DNA from: a virus
Length of the DNA: 22,487 nucleotides
Strand: one strand, 5' to 3'
IMG/VR virus record: IMGVR_UViG_3300025816_002203
Coordinates: 1-22,487 of that record
Part shown: one piece after another, positions 11,250 to 17,857 of the stretch
How positions within the stretch are numbered: the first letter of the stretch is position 1
Layout: each line of letters starts with the position of its first letter
The notes under the pieces: model-generated
Told to the model about the DNA's origin: nothing
Seen by the model: the letters and a program-made list of their open reading frames with translations, nothing else
Databases searched by the model: none
Position numbers and translations under genes: made by a program

Positions 11250-11480
11250 GGCTCCGGCCTTCTAGGTAGGGCAACCCCCTACCTAGCAAAGACCCCCCCT
11301 TTTCTAAAAGGAGATATCTCTCTGAGGTGTGGGGTGACCGGGGGGTGGTAAATCTCATTCTCCCCTCCCCCTTTTTCCTAAGTTTTTCAAAAATACGCGA
11401 GACATCGCAAATAAATAATTTTCAAAAATACTCAATCCTAAAAATAAGTTAGTTAATTTCAAAAAACCCAATTAAAATTC
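11250..11480. other. GC-rich untranslated boundary region
   Basis: No credible gene. It holds a perfect 10-bp hairpin CTAGGTAGGG/CCCTACCTAG (11262-11286, loop CAACC) that may end the 11034 transcript, a run of seven C facing a later run of six G, the palindrome GAGATATCTC (11311-11320), and a polypyrimidine run (11351-11379). From 11384 it turns AT-rich and has a 13-bp direct repeat TTTTCAAAAATAC (11384-11396, 11419-11431) upstream of the 11484 gene. Confidence 0.5.
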
Positions 11481-11483
11481 AAT

Positions 11484-12095
11484 ATGCTTTACGTAGATTC
11501 GGAAAATATAAGAGAAGATTTAGAAAGAAAAGAAAAAGCTATAGATTTATCAAATTATTATTATCAACCTAATTTTTTATCACAAAAAGAGATAGATTTT
11601 CTTATAGAAATAGCAGAAGATAAGACTCAGAGGGCTACGACTTTTAGCGGCGAAAGTAACGAAAAAAGAAGAAGTAATGTTGGTTGGATATCGCCAAAAG
11701 AAGATGGCAGAGATAATTCTTGGGTATTCCAAAAGATAAGCGCGTTAGCTTCGGCTGCTAATAAACATATGTATAATTTTGATATATGTGGGATGTACGA
11801 ATGTTTACAGTATACTGTATATAATGGAGATGAAAAAGGTTTTTATTGCGCTCACGTAGATCACGGTAAAAATTTTTACAAAAGAAAATTAAGCATTGTA
11901 ATTCAACTAACTGATCCAGCGGAGTACGAAGGGGGAGATTTATTAACTATAACTAGTGATTCACCTAATGTCGTTCCTAAAGGTTTAGGGATGGCGGTCA
12001 TATTTCCTTCTTGGATGCTACATGAAGTTACCCCTGTAACAAGTGGAACTCGAAGGAGTTTGGTATGTTGGATATCAGGTCCCCCTTTTAGATAA
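11484..12095 (+). CDS. 2OG-Fe(II) dioxygenase (prolyl 4-hydroxylase-like)
   Basis: 203 residues. The double-stranded beta-helix iron site is visible: H124 and D126 in FYCAHVDHG, the distal H180 in SWMLHEV, and an arginine at 190-191 (GTRRSLVCW) to bind 2-oxoglutarate. The N-terminal YYQPNFLSQKEIDFLIEIAE is typical of phage PKHD/P4H-like proteins, common in cyanophages and marine T4-like phages. The reaction would be hydroxylation of a protein or other substrate using oxygen and 2-oxoglutarate; the substrate is unknown. Length is usual. No clear promoter; a 13-bp direct repeat lies upstream. It is the first gene after the boundary. Confidence 0.85.
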   Translation: MLYVDSENIREDLERKEKAIDLSNYYYQPNFLSQKEIDFLIEIAEDKTQRATTFSGESNEKRRSNVGWISPKEDGRDNSWVFQKISALASAANKHMYNFDICGMYECLQYTVYNGDEKGFYCAHVDHGKNFYKRKLSIVIQLTDPAEYEGGDLLTITSDSPNVVPKGLGMAVIFPSWMLHEVTPVTSGTRRSLVCWISGPPFR

Positions 12096-12121
12096 ACGAT
12101 GGTAGTTTTTCTAAAATCTTT

Positions 12122-12150
12122 TTGAATTCCCCTTAACCGAAGCTCATAAT
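12122..12150 (+). promoter_or_regulatory. Possible sigma70-like promoter
   Basis: TTGAAT (12122-12127), 17 bp, CATAAT (12145-12150), 9 nt to the ATG at 12160. Weaker than those in the left half. Confidence 0.4.
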
Positions 12151-12159
12151 ATATTCAAT

Positions 12160-12402
12160 ATGAAAATATGTACTAAATGCAAAGAAGTCCTACCTTTATC
12201 AGACTTCAGGAAGCAAGGTAGTACTAAAGATGGGTTGAAGTACTACTGCAAGGAATGCGACGACAAACTCGCGAAAAGCTACTATCAGAGAAATAAAAAT
12301 AAAATTACTGATAAGGTAAAGGAGTGGCAGAAGAATAATCCAAATAAAGTAAAAAGCTATAAGAAATCTTACTACGGTAAAAATAAACCTAGCTCGAATT
12401 AA
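12160..12402 (+). CDS. Zinc-binding domain protein (HNH-associated type)
   Basis: 80 residues. CTKC (4-7) and CKEC pair as a zinc ribbon in the setting MKICTKCKEVLPLSDFRKQGSTKDGLKYYC, which is the N-terminal module usually found before an HNH domain in phage endonucleases. Here it is followed only by a very basic tail (YYQRNKNKITDKVKEW... SYKKSYYGKNK) and a stop, so the nuclease part is absent. It may be a stand-alone DNA-binding protein or the remnant of a homing endonuclease. Confidence 0.7.
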   Translation: MKICTKCKEVLPLSDFRKQGSTKDGLKYYCKECDDKLAKSYYQRNKNKITDKVKEWQKNNPNKVKSYKKSYYGKNKPSSN

Positions 12403-12418
12403 GATTTTAAAAAAAATA

Positions 12419-12453
12419 GATTTTACACTATTTTTTGTGTAATATGTTTTAAC
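12419..12453 (+). promoter_or_regulatory. Late-type motif GTGTAATATG
   Basis: GTGTAATATG (12437-12446), 7 nt before the 12454 ATG, with no -35. TTACAC...GTGTAA forms an inverted repeat around a T-rich loop. Confidence 0.55.
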
Positions 12454-12882
12454 ATGGGACTTAATTTAAATTACGCCAAGGAAGACGGACAGCAGGCTGA
12501 CTATTGGAAGATCAGTCGTGTTGAAAATTGGTTTCAAGGAACAACAGGCCCTCAATACGCAGCTAATGTTAATACCTTGGGATTTACAAATGAAACTTAT
12601 CGCGATCAAGGAGCTCCATCGGTTGATGGAAACATGTATACATGTCCTTATTCTGGAGCTCGAGATTATTATCCTTATGTGGATGTCACCGGGGTTTCTG
12701 GAGAAATAACCGGTAAACAACGCGTCGGTCCTCCACTACCATCAGACTGGGATTGGGCTGAAAACGGAGTATCCGGTTGGATGCAGAGAAGTGACGATAT
12801 TAGAAGCGGCGCTTATACTTGGTTGAAAAATTGTGTACCTTTCTTTTCGGGATCAGTAGACGCACTTACAATAGGAGAATAA
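12454..12882 (+). CDS. Putative virion protein, paralogue 1
   Basis: 142 residues. Rich in Tyr, Trp, Gly and Asn with few charges, as in phage surface or fibre proteins. Its last 75 residues (VTGVSGEITGKQRVGPPLP...GWMQRSDDIRSG) align with the next gene: SGE.TG..RVGP.LP, VSGWM, DIR.GA.TW, NCVP.FSG. The pair is therefore a tandem duplication. No fold recognised; the structural role is inferred from composition and position. Confidence 0.65.
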   Translation: MGLNLNYAKEDGQQADYWKISRVENWFQGTTGPQYAANVNTLGFTNETYRDQGAPSVDGNMYTCPYSGARDYYPYVDVTGVSGEITGKQRVGPPLPSDWDWAENGVSGWMQRSDDIRSGAYTWLKNCVPFFSGSVDALTIGE

Positions 12883-12884
12883 TT

Positions 12885-13319
12885 ATGGGACTTTATAAAT
12901 CAATTACAACACCCGCTGGCTCAACACTAAATTACTGGGATTTTGGTATCGTTGAGGTTAATACCGCCGCATCAGAAAAAAAAGATCAAAATGCTGTTGT
13001 CAACATTTGGGGCTATCATGATGTAGATTACTACAATGCAGGCAAACCCCCAATTGAAAGATGGAATCAATACCCGTGTAATATGATTAGTGGCACCGAT
13101 TACTATTCATATGATATGTTAACAGGTGTAAGCGGAGAAGTAACAGGTCAAAAACGAGTTGGTCCTGATTTGCCTGACGGATGGAGCTGGACAGAAAACA
13201 GTGTTTCTGGATGGATGTCTAGCAGCTCTGATATTCGTAACGGCGCTCAAACATGGGCTCTTAATTGTGTACCTGCTTTTTCAGGTGCCGTAGTAACTGG
13301 TCAGGTATACCCAGACTAA
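12885..13319 (+). CDS. Putative virion protein, paralogue 2
   Basis: 144 residues from the ATG at 12885, 2 nt after the previous stop; AGGAG 7 nt upstream is one of the few Shine-Dalgarno sequences in the window and sets the start. It begins MGL like paralogue 1, and its C-terminal half (GVSGEVTGQKRVGPDLPDGW, SVSGWMSSSSDIRNGAQTW) is clearly homologous. The N-terminal halves have diverged (NYWDFGIVEV, VVNIWGYHDVDYY), fitting a conserved attachment part and a variable exposed part. This is an inference. Confidence 0.7.
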   Translation: MGLYKSITTPAGSTLNYWDFGIVEVNTAASEKKDQNAVVNIWGYHDVDYYNAGKPPIERWNQYPCNMISGTDYYSYDMLTGVSGEVTGQKRVGPDLPDGWSWTENSVSGWMSSSSDIRNGAQTWALNCVPAFSGAVVTGQVYPD

Positions 13320-13336
13320 AAAAAGAAAATAAAATT

Positions 13337-13609
13337 ATGAGTAATACAGATAAAACAGGAGGAAGAGATATTAACTATTGGAGACGCCGTATGGGTCTTA
13401 AAGAAGATGGTAACGTAGGTGTTGGTTCTACCTCAGGTAACGTAGGAGCCCCTGCTGGGGGTTCTGGAGGTTCTTCAGGTAACGTGGGTATGGGAGTGAC
13501 TGCTCCTACGCCTGCTGCTCCTACAGCAAGCCCTAAACGTAGAGCTTCTAAACCAACAGTAGGTAACGTTGGTTCAAGCGGCAATGTTGGTGTCGGATCG
13601 ACTTCCTAA
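13337..13609 (+). CDS. Gly/Ser-rich repeat protein (GNVG repeats)
   Basis: 90 residues. It starts with MSNTDKTGGRDINYWRRRMGL and is then low-complexity: GNVG occurs six times, and GNVGVGSTS appears both near residue 25 and at the very C-terminus. A Pro/Ala/Thr hinge (TAPTPAAPTA) and a basic patch (PKRRASKP) lie between. Such regular Gly-rich repeats suggest a fibrous or decoration element. It follows the paralogue pair by 17 nt and is closed by a terminator. The NYW motif also occurs near the start of paralogue 2. Confidence 0.65.
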   Translation: MSNTDKTGGRDINYWRRRMGLKEDGNVGVGSTSGNVGAPAGGSGGSSGNVGMGVTAPTPAAPTASPKRRASKPTVGNVGSSGNVGVGSTS

Positions 13610-13633
13610 CGAAAGTATAAATTAGTTCCTCAG

Positions 13634-13668
13634 TCGCAGCCCTTTAATTGGGGCTGCGATTTTTTTTG
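13634..13668 (+). terminator. Rho-independent terminator
   Basis: TCGCAGCCC (13634-13642) pairs perfectly with GGGCTGCGA (13651-13659), then a run of T. It ends the 12454-13609 unit. Confidence 0.9.
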
Positions 13669-13694
13669 GTATATTCTTATTGAGGTACTATTTA

Positions 13695-14069
13695 TTACTG
13701 TATCCGACCCTCTGCCTCGGCTTCTTTATCGTTAACGAACATCTCAGGGTCTTCGATTAGGCCGTGAATAGGAGCACTCCATGTAATTTCTACTATTTTC
13801 TTGCCGCCGATGTAAGCATTAAATGCTGATAATAACATAGTAGCTTCGGAAGATATAGAACTTCTTTCATCTTCATAGCCGGGCATGACAGTTAAGCTCT
13901 TACCTTCTGGACCTAACCCAGTCCAAGGACCATTACAGTTGACCAAGGACCATTTTTTACTTTCGTTTTGCTGATAAGTTGCAACTGCGGTCCAACTAAA
14001 ATCATCACTGATCCATTGCGCGGTGATTCCGTATTCATGCTTTAGAAGTATTTGTTGGTTGAATTTCAT
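13695..14069 (-). CDS. Hypothetical protein, second gene of a unit
   Basis: 124 residues, starting 6 nt after the stop of the 14076-14360 gene, so probably co-transcribed. It looks beta-rich with many Trp (ITAQWISDDFSWTAVATYQQ, KWSLVNCNGPWTGLG, VEITWSAPIHGL). The C-terminus is acidic (FVNDKEAEAEGRIQ). Given its partner, a lysis or virion-associated role is possible. No family recognised. Confidence 0.65.
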   Translation of the reverse strand: MKFNQQILLKHEYGITAQWISDDFSWTAVATYQQNESKKWSLVNCNGPWTGLGPEGKSLTVMPGYEDERSSISSEATMLLSAFNAYIGGKKIVEITWSAPIHGLIEDPEMFVNDKEAEAEGRIQ

Positions 14070-14075
14070 AATTTT

Positions 14076-14360
14076 TTACTTAAGGTTGTCAGATTGGTGT
14101 TTAGCTAACTCTATTTCTATTTGTCTTAATCTACCGTCAAGACTTCTTAGGTTTGCAGTATTATCCGCTGTGGATTTTTGAAGTACAGTAATTTCAGTAA
14201 TTTTTTTATCCATTTGTATTAAATGGTCTTCTAATTTTTCGAATTCAATTTTGCTTGGAAATAAAGTTTGTAAGTAAGCAAGAACCCCTATACCTATAAT
14301 TGGTGCAAATTTTAAAAATGCATCTAGGTCCGTAAAGCTAATTTTTTTGTTCTCTCCCAT
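14076..14360 (-). CDS. Membrane-anchored coiled-coil protein
   Basis: 94 residues from the ATG at 14360, which lies 9 nt after a GTGTAAACAT late motif; a longer frame from 14393 would start upstream of that motif. A single hydrophobic segment, FAPIIGIGVLAYLQTLF (about residues 18-34), is followed by a coiled coil (LEDHLIQMDKKITEITVLQKSTADNTANLRSLDGRLRQIEIEL). This topology fits a holin-like, spanin-like or virion membrane protein; the sequence does not decide among them. It is transcribed divergently from 14432. Confidence 0.65.
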   Translation of the reverse strand: MGENKKISFTDLDAFLKFAPIIGIGVLAYLQTLFPSKIEFEKLEDHLIQMDKKITEITVLQKSTADNTANLRSLDGRLRQIEIELAKHQSDNLK

Positions 14361-14431
14361 CTTCGTAATATGTTTACACGTTTTTAAAAGCATAGAAAGA
14401 TTTTTTTGTGTAATTTTAGTTAATTATTTAC
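14361..14431. promoter_or_regulatory. Divergent late-type motifs
   Basis: Minus: GTGTAAACAT (14370-14379), 9 nt to the ATG at 14360. Plus: GTGTAATTTT (14408-14417), 14 nt to the ATG at 14432. There is no -35 in either direction. Confidence 0.55.
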
Positions 14432-15136
14432 ATGGCTCAATTAAATGCAAACACCCCGTATATTCAATGCTTCATAAGAAATAAATATATATTCAGCCCC
14501 GAAGATAAAGGGTTGACGGAAGGTTATATATTTGGAGCAAAATCTATGATTAATAGACCAATGCACTTTCACTTTCAATCTTGTCTTGGTGCAATTTTTT
14601 GGCAGATTCCTATATCAGCGTTTTGTCATAAGGAAGACTACGATATCCTAAGTGAAGATGAAGAAAAACGTTTATCTTTGTTGCAAACATGGGATTGTCA
14701 AGACAACAATATCGCAGTAACGACATTTGGGTTCTTACAGAATAAACGAGTAGACATCCATTGTCGTGATAATGTGTGGCGTTCAGGTAAATATATATTT
14801 ACTATTGACGATTACGAAGGAGATTTAAATGAACTTAACATTGGGTACGCTAATGATCAAGACTCGAAGTGTTTTCATTTTATAGAATTGGATGATGGTA
14901 ATTATGCTATACCCCCTAATAACCTTTTACGGTGGCACAATGCTGATTTTATAGTCCCCTACCCTAAGGATACCCCTCCTAAAATTAAAATGTTTAATGA
15001 ACCTTTATGTTCGGAAGATATAGACAGGTCTTACGGAAATACTCCATACTTTTTTTATAACCACTATTCAAAAGAAGAAGAGTCGAAGAAAGAGAAAGAT
15101 AACAAACTATCGTCAAAAGAGTATCGTTCAGCCTGA
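14432..15136 (+). CDS. Hypothetical phage protein
   Basis: 234 residues. A beta-rich, aromatic sequence (YIQCFIRNKYIFSPEDKG, IFGAKSMINRPMHFHFQ, FIELDDGNYAIPPNNLLRWHNADFI) with a highly charged, probably disordered C-terminal tail (EEESKKEKDNKLSSKEYRS). Four of the Cys are scattered, so no zinc site is evident. A GTGTAATTTT motif lies 14 nt upstream and a strong terminator follows, so it is a single-gene late unit. No family recognised with confidence. Confidence 0.65.
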   Translation: MAQLNANTPYIQCFIRNKYIFSPEDKGLTEGYIFGAKSMINRPMHFHFQSCLGAIFWQIPISAFCHKEDYDILSEDEEKRLSLLQTWDCQDNNIAVTTFGFLQNKRVDIHCRDNVWRSGKYIFTIDDYEGDLNELNIGYANDQDSKCFHFIELDDGNYAIPPNNLLRWHNADFIVPYPKDTPPKIKMFNEPLCSEDIDRSYGNTPYFFYNHYSKEEESKKEKDNKLSSKEYRSA

Positions 15137-15152
15137 CCTTTACAAATACAAT

Positions 15153-15187
15153 AAAAAACCCCCGAATTCACGGGGGTTTTTATTTTT
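15153..15187. terminator. Bidirectional terminator
   Basis: AAAAAACCCCCG-AATTCA-CGGGGGTTTTT is symmetrical, with T-runs in both directions. It separates the convergent genes ending at 15136 and 15202. Confidence 0.9.
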
Positions 15188-15201
15188 GCATGCTTTAATT
15201 T

Positions 15202-15765
15202 TTAGTACAAGTCCGAATAGTCCACTGAAGCAGAAGCTTCGCTGACTTTTATTCCGAACTTTTTGGCCGCAGCTTTAATTTTTTTCAGGGCTGTTTTTTT
15301 GGCTTCTTCACTAATGTCAGTTTGGTCCAAACGCGCTAGGGCATTGCGTACATGAGCAGCATCGTTAATTGGGAGATGTCTTAATGAACGGGGGACTGTC
15401 TTACCTTCATCGTCTTTTTCTCCTCCGGGCTCAATATATGCAAAATTAGAATCAGGAAGATTATTTTTTTCTTTTGAGCTTAAGACAGCGCTTTTCATCT
15501 GCTCAAGATTTTCCTTGTCGTATTTTTTATCTTTTTTGATATCAACGATTTCGACGCTTTTTTTCTCGGAAGGTTTACCCTTTTTGAGTTTTTTAATTTT
15601 ACTATCGTCGTCTTTTAAAGCATCTTTTTCATGCTTTTCTTTTTCTTTTTGGTTATCACGTTTAAGCTCTTTAGTGTCAATTTTTTCATACTGCTTCTTA
15701 CTCATAGCAGCTTCTTGTTCTTCGCGCCATTTAATAATCTTTTCTGAAAAGTCTACAATTTTCAT
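15202..15765 (-). CDS. Lys-rich protein with DUF6582-like C-terminal domain
   Basis: 187 residues. The N-terminal two thirds are a highly charged helical region (KIDTKELKRDNQKEKEKHEK). The last 75 residues (LPDSNFAYIEPGGEKDDEG.., VPRSLRHLPINDAAHVRNALARL.., ALKKIKAAAKKFGI) match the small domain known as DUF6582, often found at the C-terminus of phage prohead proteases, portals and related head proteins. Its role is unclear. Here it is on a Lys-rich carrier without a protease, which could be a scaffold-like or DNA-associated head protein. GTGTAATTAG lies 11 nt before the ATG. Confidence 0.75.
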   Translation of the reverse strand: MKIVDFSEKIIKWREEQEAAMSKKQYEKIDTKELKRDNQKEKEKHEKDALKDDDSKIKKLKKGKPSEKKSVEIVDIKKDKKYDKENLEQMKSAVLSSKEKNNLPDSNFAYIEPGGEKDDEGKTVPRSLRHLPINDAAHVRNALARLDQTDISEEAKKTALKKIKAAAKKFGIKVSEASASVDYSDLY

Positions 15766-15786
15766 GTTTCTTAAACCTAATTACAC
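15766..15786 (-). promoter_or_regulatory. Late-type motif GTGTAATTAG
   Basis: Minus strand: GTGTAATTAG (15777-15786), 11 nt before the ATG at 15765, in the gap after the mini-MscS gene. Confidence 0.5.
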
Positions 15787-15814
15787 GGTTTTAAGATAGG
15801 TCGGGGTATTTTTT

Positions 15815-16327
15815 TTATTTTCTGGGTCTTTTTAATTTATCTGCTTTTTCTATTACCTCTATTTGAGTTGGAGCAGGAGGTAGTGGAACTTCTTCCCATC
15901 CAACAAAGCCGGGATCGCTAGCTTTGGGTAAATAAGGTTGTCCTCCGTTCTTAGGGAGGGCTTTCTCAATAGTAAGGTGTTTTAACTGCTCGTTAGGTAC
16001 TAACATCTTACTACGTCGATCTGACATGTAAAAAACTGTATTGCGAATTCCTACTCGAACTATACGAGCTTGACGACCTGATATATAAATAATATCATCA
16101 TTATTAAAATCATTTCCCATAAACACAAGTAAACCTTGAGCAAAATTTATAATCATATCCTTCGCTATAATAGTGCAAATAGCTATTAAAAGAATCCATC
16201 CATATTCTCCAAGTAAACTTTCTAAGACCACTCCTATCTGTCCTTTATCTATAGATTCTGGAGATAACTTAGTGAAGTTTTCACTTGCATTAGCTAAATT
16301 AGTAATTGTATTTTTGATCTCCCCCAT
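15815..16327 (-). CDS. Mini-MscS-like membrane protein
   Basis: 170 residues. One hydrophobic segment (about 43-70: WILLIAICTIIAKDMIINFAQGLLVFMG) runs into NDFNNDDIIYISGRQARIVRVGIRNTVFYMSDRRSKMLVPNEQL (72-115). This matches TM3 plus the beta domain of MscS channels: the N.AQGLLV pore-helix pattern, GD/DDxI, G..G.V..I..R.T, and the closing PN motif. MscS itself has about 286 residues with three TM helices; here TM1 and TM2 and the C-terminal alpha/beta cage are missing, replaced by a Pro-rich tail. It may form or modify a mechanosensitive pore in the inner membrane, or dominantly join host MscS rings. The promoter motif GTGTAATATT lies 13 nt upstream. Confidence 0.75.
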   Translation of the reverse strand: MGEIKNTITNLANASENFTKLSPESIDKGQIGVVLESLLGEYGWILLIAICTIIAKDMIINFAQGLLVFMGNDFNNDDIIYISGRQARIVRVGIRNTVFYMSDRRSKMLVPNEQLKHLTIEKALPKNGGQPYLPKASDPGFVGWEEVPLPPAPTQIEVIEKADKLKRPRK

Positions 16328-16373
16328 AACTTTTCATTTTAATATTACACTAAAAGTGTGTATCATATTAGTG
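16328..16373. promoter_or_regulatory. Divergent late-type motifs over a palindrome
   Basis: Minus: GTGTAATATT (16341-16350). Plus: GTGTATCATA (16358-16367), 6 nt before the ATG at 16374. The two meet at TTACACT-AAA-AGTGTGTA, so one symmetrical site may serve both directions. Confidence 0.55.
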
Positions 16374-17135
16374 ATGTCAAGAGTTAAACACACAGGGGAC
16401 TTTGAGTCCCTTGAAGTTACCGACGGAAAGGTGAAAATTCACCAAAGGGATACAATTAAGCCAAGGGAAAACTTTTATATAGAAGAATTACCATGGACAG
16501 AAAAGCAAAAACGCTTTATAGAAATATCATTAAATAAATCTACAAGACTAATGCTGTGTAAAGGGCCTGCTGGGAGTTCTAAAACCTTAATAGCAGTTTA
16601 TGCTGCTCTTAACCTTCTTAACGACTCTAAAATCTCTGATGTGATATATATGCGTTCTGCAGTAGAAAGCTCGGATTCTAGGTTAGGTTTTCTTCCCGGG
16701 GATGCCGATGAGAAGTTGCATTATTATAATTTGCCTTTTATGGATAAGTTAGACGAGCTTTTAAATGAAGACACTGTAAAAAAACTACAAAGAGACCAGA
16801 GAGTGTCAATACATCCCGTAAATTTTGCTAGGGGTATGAGTTGGAATGGAAAAGCTATTCTTTTAGATGAAGCTCAAAACAGTTCTTTTAGAGAAATTGT
16901 AACAGTCCTAACTCGAATTGGCAGATATTCTAGAGCTTTTATAATGGCTGACCCTATGCAAACAGACTTGAAGAACGGTAATAGGGGAGGGTTTGAGAAA
17001 ATATTTTCAGCTTTCGATAATGAAGAAAGTCGAGATATGGGAATCCACACCTTTGAATTTGACGAAAGTGATATTGTCAGATCTGCTATAACAAAATTTA
17101 TTGTACAAAAAATAAATACTATTGAGAATCACTAA
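16374..17135 (+). CDS. phoH: PhoH-like ATPase
   Basis: 253 residues from the ATG at 16374 (the upstream frame to 16173 overlaps the divergent gene). After a phage-specific N-terminus comes the PhoH core: WTEKQKRFIE, Walker A GPAGSSKT (64-71), YMRSAVESSDSRLGFLPGD, Walker B ILLDEAQN (162-169), and the sensor-like ADPMQTD. PhoH proteins are P-loop NTPases related to helicase domains, common in marine phages; RNA-related functions are suspected but the role in phage is unsettled. It is convergent with, and overlaps by 17 bp, the 17119-17397 gene. Confidence 0.9.
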   Translation: MSRVKHTGDFESLEVTDGKVKIHQRDTIKPRENFYIEELPWTEKQKRFIEISLNKSTRLMLCKGPAGSSKTLIAVYAALNLLNDSKISDVIYMRSAVESSDSRLGFLPGDADEKLHYYNLPFMDKLDELLNEDTVKKLQRDQRVSIHPVNFARGMSWNGKAILLDEAQNSSFREIVTVLTRIGRYSRAFIMADPMQTDLKNGNRGGFEKIFSAFDNEESRDMGIHTFEFDESDIVRSAITKFIVQKINTIENH

Positions 17136-17397
17136 TATTTTGTTTTATAAGTCTCGCTACAAGAGCAGAGAATTTTCTAACTTTATATTCAGGGATATCC
17201 CAAAAGAAAGCATGAGTGACCTCTTCGACGAGGACACTCATTTTTCTTCTGTCTTTTAGGGTCGGATCTATTTCAATAGTCGGTTTTTCAGATTCTGGAT
17301 CACTGCATAATCCATCAGCTTTATATTTATAATGAGGTTTTTTCCATATTAGTTCATATTCAATACCGTCCGAATTAGTAAAGCGGGAATCTCGCAT
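17119..17397 (-). CDS. Putative metallopeptidase-like small protein
   Basis: 92 residues from the ATG at 17397, 8 nt after GTGTACTCTA; the longer frame to 17526 would overlap the opposite gene and start before the motif. The helix VLVEEVTHAFFWDIPEYKVRKFSALVARLI carries EExTHAxxWD..E, a pattern found in short phage proteins regarded as zincin-like (one His plus acidic ligands). A complete HExxH is absent, so catalysis is doubtful. Upstream residues are beta-rich (EYELIWKKPHYKYK; PTIEIDPTLKDRR), as in SprT/ImmA-like minimal proteases. Confidence 0.6.
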   Translation of the reverse strand: MRDSRFTNSDGIEYELIWKKPHYKYKADGLCSDPESEKPTIEIDPTLKDRRKMSVLVEEVTHAFFWDIPEYKVRKFSALVARLIKQNISDSQ

Positions 17398-17467
17398 ATA
17401 TAAAATAGAGTACACTTTTTTTGAAAAACTAGCAGGAATTAATAATATATATAGTGTAACTTTTTTT
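17398..17467. promoter_or_regulatory. Divergent late-type motifs
   Basis: Minus: GTGTACTCTA (17406-17415), 8 nt to the ATG at 17397. Plus: GTGTAACTTT (17454-17463), 4 nt to the ATG at 17468, which begins the unit running to the terminase. Confidence 0.5.
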
Positions 17468-17857
17468 ATGAAAGCGTATTGTCCAGATTGCGGTTCAGCA
17501 ACAGAGTATTCTTTAAGTAAGCCCAAATTTTGTGCTTCTTGTGGTAAATCTTTTTCTTTGACTGCGTCAGCGCCGGTTAAAAAAATTTTTAAACCCCGAG
17601 CTAGAACTGTTGAGCCTCAAATTGAAATAGAGGAAGAAGAAGAATTTTCAATTCCGGATATTGATAAACTACAAGTTAGTATCGAAGCGTCTAGATTTAA
17701 AAATGTAAGTAAGATAGGGGATATTATGGGATCTAATACGGAGAGTGACGAAGAAGGGTTTCGAAGAGAAGTAGATTCTAGTTACTCTTTGGAAACTTTT
17801 GAACAGGACTTTATGAGGGATGCTGGAAGTTCACGCAAATCTGATGCGAAAACCTAA
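17468..17857 (+). CDS. Zinc-ribbon protein with acidic region
   Basis: 129 residues. An N-terminal zinc ribbon (CPDC at 5-8, CASC at 22-25) is followed by a basic linker (KKIFKPRARTVEP), an acidic run (EIEEEEEFSIPDID) and a disordered-looking tail. Zinc ribbon plus acidic linker suggests a nucleic-acid or RNA-polymerase contact factor. It is the first gene of a unit of overlapping genes and overlaps the sigma-like gene by 14 nt, so the two may be made together. Partner to the sigma factor is a reasonable guess only. Confidence 0.65.
   Translation: MKAYCPDCGSATEYSLSKPKFCASCGKSFSLTASAPVKKIFKPRARTVEPQIEIEEEEEFSIPDIDKLQVSIEASRFKNVSKIGDIMGSNTESDEEGFRREVDSSYSLETFEQDFMRDAGSSRKSDAKT

Noticed and set aside
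11098-11358. Minus-strand ORF of 86 codons
   Set aside because: It overlaps the 11034 gene and the GC-rich hairpin region, is rich in Ser/Arg/Leu as a shadow frame, and has no promoter.
13375-13584. Minus-strand ORF rich in Pro/Leu/Glu
   Set aside because: It is the mirror of the Gly-rich GNVG repeats on the plus strand.
17398-17526. N-terminal extension of the 17119 gene to 17526
   Set aside because: It would lie on the opposite strand of the 17468 gene and upstream of the GTGTACTCTA motif; the conserved-looking domain starts after 17397.
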